This document shows, piece after piece, positions 45,099 to 53,711 of a DNA stretch of 64,000 nucleotides. The notes under the pieces are model-generated. The model made no database searches and was not told the DNA's origin. It saw nothing but the letters and a program-made list of their open reading frames with translations. Numbering within the stretch: the stretch's first letter is position 1; each line of letters opens with the position of its first letter. Position numbers and translations under genes: made by a program. Origin of the DNA: Vibrio cortegadensis (GTDB taxonomy: Bacteria > Pseudomonadota > Gammaproteobacteria > Enterobacterales > Vibrionaceae); assembly GCF_024347395.1 (NCBI RefSeq), contig NZ_AP025475.1, positions 20,137 through 84,136 on the forward strand, written 5' to 3'.

Positions 45099-45724
45099 AT
45101 AACTTAGACCGAGAATTGACGCAGGCGGTTAATAACCTTTCTGCGTTACAAAAAAGTGCTGTGCCAAAAGCGAGTGCTATGGCTATTAACCGCGTCGCCA
45201 CCCGTGCCATTTCTCGGTCGGTTAAAGATACGGCTAAAGCCGTAAGGATTAAGCAAAAAGTTATTCGACCACGGGCTTCCTTGAAAAAAGCGAACGGGAA
45301 AATGCCAGTTGCTTACGTTCGTGTTCGTCGGTTTGATGTGCCAGCTATTTCTATTGATACCGCTCGAACACAGATACGACGCAAGAAAGGTCGTTACATG
45401 GTTAGCCAGTCGGTAAGAGGCAGCAATGGTCGTTACCAGAAGCGAGAGCATTCAGGAAACACTGCGATTGTTGTTGGTCGACATAAGTTTGAAAACGCAT
45501 TTTTGCAGAAATTGAAGAATGGACGCTGGCATATCATGCAGCGGACTCAGGATGCTCGTTATCCAATCAAGGTTTGTAAAGTTCCAATTGTTAATGAAAT
45601 AACGAACGCGTTTCAAAAGCACAGTAAAGCGTTGATAAAAACAGATATGCCAAAAGAACTTGTTAGTGCGATGCAGCAACAGGTTCGGTTGATTGTTCGT
45701 CGAGAGGTAGGCCGTGGAAATTAA
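45095..45724 (+). CDS. Z: Minor tail protein Z
   Basis: The protein has 209 residues. LSALQKSAVPKASAMAINRVATRAISRS and LQKLKNGRWHIMQRT...YPIKVCKVPI closely follow lambda gpZ. Very basic. It takes part in tail completion and DNA positioning. Confidence 0.92.
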   Translation: MNNLDRELTQAVNNLSALQKSAVPKASAMAINRVATRAISRSVKDTAKAVRIKQKVIRPRASLKKANGKMPVAYVRVRRFDVPAISIDTARTQIRRKKGRYMVSQSVRGSNGRYQKREHSGNTAIVVGRHKFENAFLQKLKNGRWHIMQRTQDARYPIKVCKVPIVNEITNAFQKHSKALIKTDMPKELVSAMQQQVRLIVRREVGRGN

Positions 45725-46157
45725 CACCCAAATTCGAGAGCAAGTGATAGCAGACTTAAAAAGCGGTTTGCTAACCGATAGTGGTGACCCAATGGTCGCC
45801 ACTTTTTTTAATGGTCTACCTGCCTTTATTGAAGTTCCTGAAATGGAAGGCTATGAGGGTGACATACCAGCTGTGTCGGTTTCGCTTGCAGATGGTACAG
45901 CGACCGATGAAGATTTTGATGAAGTCACTTGGCAAGCCGTATTAAACATCCGAGTGTACTTGGTTGCAGATAACTTTACCGATCCAGAGTTAGATAAGTT
46001 CGGCTCAGAAATCCTAAAAATCATCACTAGGCATTATACCGCTAACGGGTTGCTCTCTCTCTGCAACCGAACTTCTTATGATTATGGTCGAGATGATGAG
46101 CAGCCGTGGGGAACGCTTGACTTAGCGTTTACCGTTGAATATTGCGAAGAGGCATAA
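45714..46157 (+). CDS. U: Tail terminator (gpU-like)
   Basis: The protein has 147 residues with a GTG start overlapping Z. TFFNGLPAFIEVPE, DEVTWQAVLNIRVYLVA and the ending YDYGRDDEQPWGTLDLAFTVEY follow lambda gpU, the hexamer that ends tail-tube growth. Confidence 0.92.
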   Translation: MEINTQIREQVIADLKSGLLTDSGDPMVATFFNGLPAFIEVPEMEGYEGDIPAVSVSLADGTATDEDFDEVTWQAVLNIRVYLVADNFTDPELDKFGSEILKIITRHYTANGLLSLCNRTSYDYGRDDEQPWGTLDLAFTVEYCEEA

Positions 46158-46158
46158 A

Positions 46159-46650
46159 ATGACAGCACTAACAACACCAACCAAAGGCGCAGGCACTACG
46201 TTCTGGCGTCTAAAAGATGGCGAAGACATTACTACCATCACGGATTACACCGATGATACGAAGTGGGATCAAATTGCCAAAATTCGAGAGATTCAGCCAG
46301 GTGAAATTACGGTTGAAGACGAAGAAGACGATTACCTTGATGATCCTAAAGCGGATTGGAGTAAAACCAGTCCAGGTACTAAGTCAGCAGGTGAAACCAC
46401 ACTAACCATTGCATGGTTACCAGGCGAAGCTCAGCAGCAGAAGTTGGTCGATGATGTGAACAATGATGTGATCACTCATTATCGCTCGAAGTATCCGAAC
46501 GGTGCGGTTGATGTATTGAATGGTTACATCAACTCATTAGGTAAGGCTGTGGCCATTAAAGAAAAAATGACCCGTACTATCAAAATCAAATCGGTTGGTC
46601 AGCCTAAAACGGCTGAAGAATTATTGGCTAACCCTCCAGCGCAAGGATAG
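46159..46650 (+). CDS. V: Major tail tube protein (gpV-like, no Ig domain)
   Basis: The protein has 163 residues from ATG 46159, preceded by GAAGAGG. LTTPTKGAGTTFWRLKDG at the start and KIREIQPGEITVEDEEDDYL correspond to the gpV tube domain. It lacks the C-terminal Ig-like domain of lambda gpV (246 residues). Confidence 0.9.
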   Translation: MTALTTPTKGAGTTFWRLKDGEDITTITDYTDDTKWDQIAKIREIQPGEITVEDEEDDYLDDPKADWSKTSPGTKSAGETTLTIAWLPGEAQQQKLVDDVNNDVITHYRSKYPNGAVDVLNGYINSLGKAVAIKEKMTRTIKIKSVGQPKTAEELLANPPAQG

Positions 46651-46652
46651 TT

Positions 46653-47111
46653 ATGAAAACGTTCTTGAAGAAAAAGAGCATCCCATTTGAAGGGGATAAT
46701 ATTGAAATTACTCAGCTATCAGGTTTGGAGCGTTTTGATTTCTTGGATTATTGCTCAGATTTAGAAAAGCCAACTCAACCAAAACAGCCTGCTGAAGATG
46801 CTACCGAGCAAGAGTTCGAACAGTATTATGAAGCCATGGAAAAATGCCTTAAAAAGTGGTCTCGCGTTAATTTTATTGGTCAATCAAGACTTGTCGCCTA
46901 TGGCTATCAAATCTCAGATATTGAGTTAGAAGAACGTCACCAAATGGTGATGTCATCAATGACGCCAGAGCTAGTTAAGTTATTGCACGATGAGATAGCG
47001 GTTTTTTCTGGAATTCCCCTTCCCAAAGAAGCTGAAGAGACTAGCGAACCTGATCATGCAGATGCAGAGCAATCAGAAGAGCAGTTGGAGCCAGTTGACC
47101 CAAAAGGTTAA
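46653..47111 (+). CDS. G: Tail assembly chaperone G
   Basis: The protein has 152 residues, by position and SLxxLERFDF-type start equal to lambda gpG; the C-terminus is acidic and flexible. The slippery heptamer CCCAAAA at 47099-47105 sits three codons before the stop and lets part of the ribosomes continue into T. Confidence 0.88.
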   Translation: MKTFLKKKSIPFEGDNIEITQLSGLERFDFLDYCSDLEKPTQPKQPAEDATEQEFEQYYEAMEKCLKKWSRVNFIGQSRLVAYGYQISDIELEERHQMVMSSMTPELVKLLHDEIAVFSGIPLPKEAEETSEPDHADAEQSEEQLEPVDPKG

Positions 47112-47461
47112 TTAGGGCTGAAAAGGCGTTCGCCATGGATCTTGCCCGAGAGTTCGGGCAAGTGTGCTGGCGCACCATGCTAGCGTCTATGAGTGGTGAG
47201 ACGGTTCTTGAATGGCAAGAGCATTTCACCAAGCATGGTTTTACGCGAGATATGGATAATTGGCGGTTTGCTGTTTTATGCGCGGCTAATTGGAACGTCA
47301 CTGCAATGAGCGCAGGCATTAAGTTAGACCCACCCGTGTCCTACCGTGATTGGTTGCCAAATACAGGTGAACCAGAAGAAACCCGTGAATATGATGACGA
47401 AGAGCTGATGGCCATGGGCGAATCGGCTGGAGGAATGCGCTTTGAGTGCCCAAATAGCTGA
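46653..47461 (+). CDS. G-T fusion chaperone made by -1 frameshift
   Basis: In zero frame the heptamer reads C-CCA-AAA. A one-base backward slip keeps Pro and Lys pairing and enters the T frame (AGG at 47105-47107 onward), giving a product of about 269 residues. The T region (LAREFGQVCWRTMLASMSG ... GESAGGMRF) is comparable to lambda gpT. The fusion binds tape measure protein and recruits tube subunits. Confidence 0.85.
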
Positions 47462-49676
47462 TTTTAATATCCGCTTCAATGCTGATTCTGCCAAGTTTCA
47501 GAAAGATGTGGATTACGCAAAAAAAATGCTGCGCGGCTACACAAAAGAAGCTGCTGCAGCTAATGATGCCACTGCTGATTTTGATAAAAAGATGCAAGTG
47601 GCTGGTACCAATATTAAGGATATGGGTGCCAACACATTAAAAGTCACGGGGATGATAGCTGCAGGTATCGGTACATTAACCGCTGCAACTACTTACATGG
47701 TGCGTCAGAGCGCTCAGCAAGCCCGTGAGATAGAGCGAATGGCTACCGTCGCTCAAGTCTCAGTTGAACAAATTCAAGCCCTTGGTTATGCCTCCGAGCA
47801 GTACAGCATATCCGGCGATAAAATGGCTGACATCCTCAAGGATGTGAACGATAAGCTCGGTGACTTCACCTCAAAAGGTGAAGGTGAGTTTAAAGACTTC
47901 TTTGAAAATGTTGCCCCATTAGTTGGCGTGACCGCCGATGAACTTTCCCGCCTTGCAAGTCCTGAGGTACTTGTGAGAGTTAAAGAGGCGATGGACGCGG
48001 CCAACGTGCCGATGAAAGAGCAATTAACGTATTTAGAGCAGATTGCTAGTGATGCATCTGCCTTAATGCCATTGCTTGAAAATAAAGGTGAGCGACTCTA
48101 TGAGCTCACTCAACGCTACGATGATCTGAATGTGGCGATGTCTAAATATGACATTCAACAATTCAAGCAGATGGATCAGCAAATTGGCGATATGGAACTG
48201 CGATTAGGCAGAGCCTTTGGCAACCTATCCAGACAAGTGAGTTATAGCCTACTCCCTGCCATGGATGATGTTAGTCAGTTTGTGGTTGATTTAACAAAGG
48301 GCGTAAAAGACTACACCAACCAAATAGAAGCGTTTGGTGCAGCCACAGCAACACTCAATGTATTCACGAACACTAGCATGCGAGAGAAGCACCGAGAAAT
48401 TTTCGGTGAGATGATCGAACTGCAGGAAGAGTTGAAAGAATACGAAGGGGTTGATGTCAATGCCCTACCAAGCATAAATCCGTTTGGTAAGAGTAAAAAT
48501 AGCTGGTTCAACTTACAGCGTGATCTCGGGATGAAGCGAGATGAGCTTAAGCAATTGAACGACACTATTGTTGAACAGCAAAAACGCTTTGCTAGCTCGT
48601 TTAAATTCCCCTCCTCTAGTTCAAATGATGATTCACAAGGCGGCTCAGGTGGAGGTTCTTCCTCTAAAAATACTGAGTTAGAGCGAACTCAAGCTGCAGG
48701 AGCAGCTCGCCTTTCATCACTTGATAGTCAATATGCCAGTGAGAGAGAAAAACTGCAGTTAGCGCATGAACAGCGCTTAATTGATATTGAAAACCTTCAA
48801 GTCTCAGAACAAGAATTGACTCGTCGTGGTTATGAAACCATGGATGTGCTCAAGGCTGAATATAAAGAACGTGAGGATGAGTTTTATCTAGCTGAGCAAG
48901 AAGAATTTCAACGCCGTCAAGATGAAGCCATTCAGCGTGAACTTGATGCCTTTACACGCAAGGAAGATGAGAAAACCAAAAAGGCTGAGCAGGCTGCACG
49001 CCAGAGAGCTGAAACAGAACAAAGACTAGAGCAACAAATGCTTGGCATGAAAATGCAAGTGGCTAGTCAAACTTTGGGACTGATTGAACAAACTGCCAAA
49101 GAAGGTTCTGTCATTCAAAAAGCGGCTTTTTTAGCGCAAAAAGCAATGGCTGCTGCTCAGGTTTATATCCAAGGTGAGGTTGCAGCAATGGCTGCTATGT
49201 CTTTACCTCCGATTGGACTTGGCCCTATAGCGGGTGCAGGCATGGCGGCAAGTATCAGAATGATGGCTGGCGTTAGTGCCGGCATGATCATCGGTCAAGG
49301 TATCGCAGGTATGGCCCATGATGGTATCGGTGAAATACCAGCAGAAGGTACTTGGCTTTTAAATAAAGGCGAGCGCGTTTATACCAATGATTCAGCGAGC
49401 CAACTTGACCAGATGTATAAAGCCGTCATGGCTATGTATACCCATCGCTCGGCATCGAACGACCCATCTATGCGCTTTTCTCAGCAAACAGCAGGTATGA
49501 GAACTGGCGGTAATGTCGTGAACATTTTCGGAGCGCCAGAAGGCACCAGAGTAGAAAAAGAGCAAGGTAGTGATGGTGAAGAAATCACAAATGTGTTTTT
49601 GGCTGATATGGACGCAGATGGCCCTATGTCACAAGCAATGTCTCGAACGTTTGGCATGGCCAGACAGGGGGTATAA
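47442..49676 (+). CDS. H: Tape measure protein (gpH-like)
   Basis: The protein has 744 residues with a TTG start behind GGAGGA, overlapping T by 20 bases. A long helical body is seen with hydrophobic segments (about 65-90 and 575-640). A Ser/Gly linker (about 385-405) and a coiled coil (about 410-540) follow, and the C-terminus has HDGIGEIPAEGTWLLNKGERVYT, typical of siphovirus tape measures. Its length is shorter than lambda gpH (853), so the tail may be shorter. Confidence 0.92.
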   Translation: MSAQIADFNIRFNADSAKFQKDVDYAKKMLRGYTKEAAAANDATADFDKKMQVAGTNIKDMGANTLKVTGMIAAGIGTLTAATTYMVRQSAQQAREIERMATVAQVSVEQIQALGYASEQYSISGDKMADILKDVNDKLGDFTSKGEGEFKDFFENVAPLVGVTADELSRLASPEVLVRVKEAMDAANVPMKEQLTYLEQIASDASALMPLLENKGERLYELTQRYDDLNVAMSKYDIQQFKQMDQQIGDMELRLGRAFGNLSRQVSYSLLPAMDDVSQFVVDLTKGVKDYTNQIEAFGAATATLNVFTNTSMREKHREIFGEMIELQEELKEYEGVDVNALPSINPFGKSKNSWFNLQRDLGMKRDELKQLNDTIVEQQKRFASSFKFPSSSSNDDSQGGSGGGSSSKNTELERTQAAGAARLSSLDSQYASEREKLQLAHEQRLIDIENLQVSEQELTRRGYETMDVLKAEYKEREDEFYLAEQEEFQRRQDEAIQRELDAFTRKEDEKTKKAEQAARQRAETEQRLEQQMLGMKMQVASQTLGLIEQTAKEGSVIQKAAFLAQKAMAAAQVYIQGEVAAMAAMSLPPIGLGPIAGAGMAASIRMMAGVSAGMIIGQGIAGMAHDGIGEIPAEGTWLLNKGERVYTNDSASQLDQMYKAVMAMYTHRSASNDPSMRFSQQTAGMRTGGNVVNIFGAPEGTRVEKEQGSDGEEITNVFLADMDADGPMSQAMSRTFGMARQGV

Positions 49677-50150
49677 ATGGACGGAATGATTTACCCCGAT
49701 TTTCTTCCTCATCCACACTTCACATCTTCTGGTATTAAACAACAATCCAATCGAATAAGAAGCGAAATGACGTCAGGCCGAACTCGGCAAAGGCGTCGAT
49801 TCCTTGTTGTTCCTGCAGAGCAAACATTGGAATGGCGTTTACCTAATGAGCAAGCCGCAGCTTTTTTGGGATGGGTAGAACATGCTCTTCTAGGCGGAAT
49901 TAAGTGGTTTCGGTTGAATCAGCGTACCGAGTTGGGTGTTGTTCCAGTTGATATACGAATGATTCAACACCCCCTTGAAAATGCTAAGAAAAAGGGTGGT
50001 CGATTTCTTTATTCAGTGAAGTGTGAGATCAGACAATACCCAATTCAGAGTGAAGAGACCACAGTTGGACAAATCCTTGCACCATACACATTAGATGAGT
50101 TCGTTGATGGCGCTGAAATGAATCGTTATTACACGGAGAGCTGGAAATAA
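49677..50150 (+). CDS. Minor tail protein, unassigned (gpM position)
   Basis: The protein has 157 residues, starting directly after the tape-measure stop. Beta-rich, with RQRRRFLVVPAEQTLEWRLPNEQAAAFLGWVEHAL. By place it is where lambda has M, a tail-tip component, but the sequence does not clearly align by eye. Confidence 0.65.
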   Translation: MDGMIYPDFLPHPHFTSSGIKQQSNRIRSEMTSGRTRQRRRFLVVPAEQTLEWRLPNEQAAAFLGWVEHALLGGIKWFRLNQRTELGVVPVDIRMIQHPLENAKKKGGRFLYSVKCEIRQYPIQSEETTVGQILAPYTLDEFVDGAEMNRYYTESWK

Positions 50151-52762
50151 TGAACAGCAACAACTTTTTTCAGCTAGTGGCTGATTTTCAAAAGAATATT
50201 GATTGGTTAAACCAAGTTCTGAAAGGTGATTATGGCATTATTAATATTGATGGGGTTTCTAAGCCAACGATCACTAAAGCCATTGATGACGCCTATGCAG
50301 GTATTGCGGCCATGGTCCAGGGTCGTGCTGCCTATAAGACAAAAGCTGATTTACCCGCCAGCCCCCCATCGGGAGTGGCATTAGCTCAAGTCTGGAATGA
50401 TCCGGTACAAGATCAAAACGGCTTGTATGGTTGGGATGGTGCTAAATGGGTTAAGTCGCAGTATGACAATATCGATCAGCTTGAAAGGGAAGTGGATATT
50501 TTATCTTCTCGACTCGATAGCATTTCGTTTAAAGAGGTAGAGCACGGCGATAAATTACAGTCTGGTTTTTATATTAGCAAAACTGACGGTAATGAAGTTA
50601 CATATACCGGATGGTTGGCCACACCATACATCCCAGTCACACCAGAAACCATAGTCAAACGAGAATCGGATACTGTTGTTGATGATAGTAGTGGCGCGGC
50701 GAATTTGGCATTTTATGACGATAAGCAAAGCTATCTAGGATACTTTAATACGAGCTCCAATGAATATTCATTAGTTGTTTCAAGCCTGTTTAGTGGAGCT
50801 AGATTCATAAGAGCGTCGTCACCATCTTATGCCACATTATCGCTTACTACGTCTTCACAGCTTGAAGCTGCATCTATAGAAGGGCTAATAGAGTTAATCG
50901 ATGATATTGATGAAGTGGTCGACCGTGGAAAGAGCACCGAAGAAAAGGACTTTTTCTTAGAAGATGGCGTGGAAAATGGGTTTATCGATACGCTGGGGAA
51001 TTTTGTACCAGCGGAAACATGGCGTACCACAGCACCAATTGCTGTAATGCCTGGTGATGTATTTACTCGGCAAGGTTATACCTCTGATGTTATAAGCCCT
51101 GTAGCCTTATACGGTGAAGACGGTGGCTTTCAGGGCCGCTTAGGGTCAACCGGTGGCGGCGTGGTAGTTGATGTTATTCAAATACCAGAAGGGACTAAAT
51201 TTGTAAGGGCGTCAGCGGCTGAAACGTATGATTATAGTTTTGTTGGCGCGCCGACAGGGGCGGCATCAAAACTTAAACCAGAGGCATTAGCCGGATATGT
51301 AACGGTTAGGTCGATAGTCGACAAAGCGTTTAGTTATGTTGAAAATTTTGATTATTTTAGCCGTGGTGTACCTGGGTATATTGATGTATCAGGGCGATTT
51401 GTTCCGGCTGCTAACTGGATAGCAACAGAATATATTCCAGTTTCTGTTGGTGACGTTTTTACATACCAGGGCACTGGTTCATCGGTGGTTTTAGAGGTTG
51501 CGGCCTATGATGAGCAAAGTAATTATCTAAGGGCTATCTATGACAAAACCAACACACAGGCTCCTATTGATATTCTGATAGAAGATGATGATATTGCGTT
51601 CATTCGATCTTCGGCTAGAAATCTACCGGAAGATCAGGCTACGTTTAGTGGCCTTTTACTTGAAAGTAATGATAAAAAAGAGCCACTGATAATTGATAGT
51701 TTTTCGCCTAAACAGGCGTATATAACTGGCAATGAATCATTGTATCTATATTCACGAGGTATTGTTCCTGATCATAAGTATCAATTAGCTTGGAACTTTT
51801 CAGAGTCAAATGAAAAACTAGCCGTTTTATCTGGTTCTACGCCAGGAACCCAAGAAGTAAAATTATCGACTTTAATTGAAGGTAAGCGAAATATTATTAC
51901 TGAACTTTCAGTGGTTCGTTCTGGTGCTCCTGTTAACCCATCAGAGTACAGAAATTTTGTTTGCATTGGTGATAGCCTGACATTAGGGGTATCAAATACC
52001 GGAATTAGTGGGGCGTATCCTAACGAGTTGTCTCGACGACTAAATGGTATTGGCACTGCACTGTTGTCCGGTGAAAACTCTCCGCCAGCAGGGACGTTGG
52101 ATAATATTCGTTTTCTTGGCACATTAGGCGATCAGCCAGTTAAGCATGAGGGTCGCGGAGGGTGGACAGCCAGTAATTACCTAAATCTGGATAACGCATT
52201 AAGGGACCCTATTTCTGGTGAACTTGATTTTAATTATTGGGCGACCAATAACGGATTCGATCACAACTCGTTACCAGGTGGTGTTTTGCCAGATGGTAGC
52301 AATATTACTTGCATCATCTTGTTAGGCTGGAATGATGTTTATCGAAGTACACCGAGTGAGTCATATAAAAATCTGGTAAAAATGATTAATTCATTTAAAG
52401 GGAATAGCCCAAATGCTGATTTTATCGTTGTTGGCTTGAACCCAGGCCCAGTTGATAACCAGAAAGCTTTTTCAGGTGATCGTTATGTGTCTCAGATGGA
52501 AATATGGAATGACGCCGTATTTAAGTTTGGTAATGAATATAAAAAAGTGGAATCAGAATTAGAACGGTGTGAGTTTTTACAGCTGTCACATGTTTTTAAT
52601 ACTGATATTGGTTACAAAAAGATAGAGCGCCGCATTAGTTCAAGAAGTAGTGAAAAAATGGTAGCGGCTTCGGATCATGTGCATCCTAATGCTACCGGAT
52701 ACGCAATGATAGCGGATGCGATTTACCACAAAATTGTGCATGACTATTGTCAGGGGGCGTAA
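50150..52762 (+). CDS. Tail fibre-like protein with C-terminal SGNH/GDSL esterase
   Basis: The protein has 870 residues. The N-terminus (about 1-110) has AIDDAYAGIAAMVQGRAAYKTKADLP and GLYGWDGAKW, common to phage fibre attachment regions. The middle has repeated segments (GNFVPAETWRTTAPIAVMPGDVF and a relative about 140 residues later). The C-terminal 240 residues are a SGNH hydrolase: GDS at 607-609, GWND, and DHVH at 842-845. It probably deacylates host surface polysaccharide during adsorption. Lambda has no counterpart at this place. Confidence 0.88.
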   Translation: MNSNNFFQLVADFQKNIDWLNQVLKGDYGIINIDGVSKPTITKAIDDAYAGIAAMVQGRAAYKTKADLPASPPSGVALAQVWNDPVQDQNGLYGWDGAKWVKSQYDNIDQLEREVDILSSRLDSISFKEVEHGDKLQSGFYISKTDGNEVTYTGWLATPYIPVTPETIVKRESDTVVDDSSGAANLAFYDDKQSYLGYFNTSSNEYSLVVSSLFSGARFIRASSPSYATLSLTTSSQLEAASIEGLIELIDDIDEVVDRGKSTEEKDFFLEDGVENGFIDTLGNFVPAETWRTTAPIAVMPGDVFTRQGYTSDVISPVALYGEDGGFQGRLGSTGGGVVVDVIQIPEGTKFVRASAAETYDYSFVGAPTGAASKLKPEALAGYVTVRSIVDKAFSYVENFDYFSRGVPGYIDVSGRFVPAANWIATEYIPVSVGDVFTYQGTGSSVVLEVAAYDEQSNYLRAIYDKTNTQAPIDILIEDDDIAFIRSSARNLPEDQATFSGLLLESNDKKEPLIIDSFSPKQAYITGNESLYLYSRGIVPDHKYQLAWNFSESNEKLAVLSGSTPGTQEVKLSTLIEGKRNIITELSVVRSGAPVNPSEYRNFVCIGDSLTLGVSNTGISGAYPNELSRRLNGIGTALLSGENSPPAGTLDNIRFLGTLGDQPVKHEGRGGWTASNYLNLDNALRDPISGELDFNYWATNNGFDHNSLPGGVLPDGSNITCIILLGWNDVYRSTPSESYKNLVKMINSFKGNSPNADFIVVGLNPGPVDNQKAFSGDRYVSQMEIWNDAVFKFGNEYKKVESELERCEFLQLSHVFNTDIGYKKIERRISSRSSEKMVAASDHVHPNATGYAMIADAIYHKIVHDYCQGA

Positions 52763-53298
52763 TGAAATCAATAGAGGTTTATTACGCCTCTGCTCCTGCC
52801 TATGAAATTCCAATACACACTCTCGAAATCAAAAATGAAAAAGCCTATCAGCGCGGCGATGCTGATTCAGTCATTCGCCTAGCTGACGGGTTTTATTCTG
52901 TTCGAGAAGATGGTGAGGAAGGAATAGAGCTGGGGCTTGAAGATGGCAGTAATGCTTTCTTTCGAGCCTCGGCTTTTGGCTTATCTCTTCCTGCTAAAAG
53001 CGTGAAAGGTAAGCAAAGTCTTCAATTCCAAATTGATAATGTGACGGGCGAGGCCCGTCATTTTATTGATAAGGCAATGGAGGACGGGAGCAAGGTAATC
53101 ATTACTTACCGAGTTTATCTATCCACTAATCTTCAATCACCTGCGCAGCCGCCTCTTGTGCTTACGTGCGTTTCGGAGAAAGACAACATTCAAACGGTGA
53201 GCGTTGTTGCCTCATTTCATGATCTAGTTAATAGAGCTTGGCCAAAACGCCGTTACACACCAGCTGTTGCTCGCGGTCTTAAATATCAAGGTTCCTAA
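52762..53298 (+). CDS. Minor tail protein L-like (DUF1833-like)
   Basis: The protein has 178 residues from ATG 52762, which overlaps the preceding TAA and follows AGGGGG. Beta-rich, with PIHTLEIKNEKAYQRGDADSVIRLADGF and a C-terminal DLVNRAWPKRRYTP. By order before K and J it serves as the lambda gpL tail-tip protein. Confidence 0.75.
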   Translation: MKSIEVYYASAPAYEIPIHTLEIKNEKAYQRGDADSVIRLADGFYSVREDGEEGIELGLEDGSNAFFRASAFGLSLPAKSVKGKQSLQFQIDNVTGEARHFIDKAMEDGSKVIITYRVYLSTNLQSPAQPPLVLTCVSEKDNIQTVSVVASFHDLVNRAWPKRRYTPAVARGLKYQGS

Positions 53299-53711
53299 TG
53301 ACACTTAATGATTTGATGAATGTGCCATATTGCGACCACGGTCGCGATGGTGCAGGGCTAGATTGTTGGGGGTTTGTTCGCTTAGTCCGTCACTACCATC
53401 ACGAACTCCCGATGCTGGCTAGCTTTGGTTCTGTCTCACCGGATGATAAATCAGGCATGACGGATGGTTATGATCAGGTGGTTACTGGTTTTTGTAAAAC
53501 AGAACCAATAGATGGCGCGATAGCTTGTCATTTCATTGGAGAAACCTTGGTTCATGTTGGTGTTGTCATCAATGAAAACGGTCTAAAAGTCGCACATACA
53601 GGGCGAAAATTGAGAAAGCCACGTTTAGTGAGACTTTCTGAGTTTGAGCGAATGGCGTTAATTACGAGGTATTACATAGAACATGACTATATTGGTGGTT
53701 TACCCAAATAA
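53298..53711 (+). CDS. Tail-tip NlpC/P60 peptidase (gpK-like)
   Basis: The protein has 137 residues. Catalytic Cys23 in LDCWGF and His86 in LVHVGVV mark an NlpC/P60 cysteine peptidase that cleaves peptide bridges of peptidoglycan during DNA entry. Lambda gpK has an additional JAB-type domain, absent here. Codons 11-16 carry palindrome site D. Confidence 0.85.
   Translation: MTLNDLMNVPYCDHGRDGAGLDCWGFVRLVRHYHHELPMLASFGSVSPDDKSGMTDGYDQVVTGFCKTEPIDGAIACHFIGETLVHVGVVINENGLKVAHTGRKLRKPRLVRLSEFERMALITRYYIEHDYIGGLPK
53330..53347. promoter_or_regulatory. TTGCGACC palindrome, site D (candidate centromere site)
   Basis: TTGCGACC-AC-GGTCGCGA, one mismatch in the right arm, inside the NlpC/P60 gene. 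Confidence 0.55.

Noticed and set aside
47135..47461. T as an independent gene with its own ATG
   Set aside because: No ribosome site precedes 47135, and the frame is open back to the CCCAAAA slippery site, so it is treated as the frameshift extension of G.
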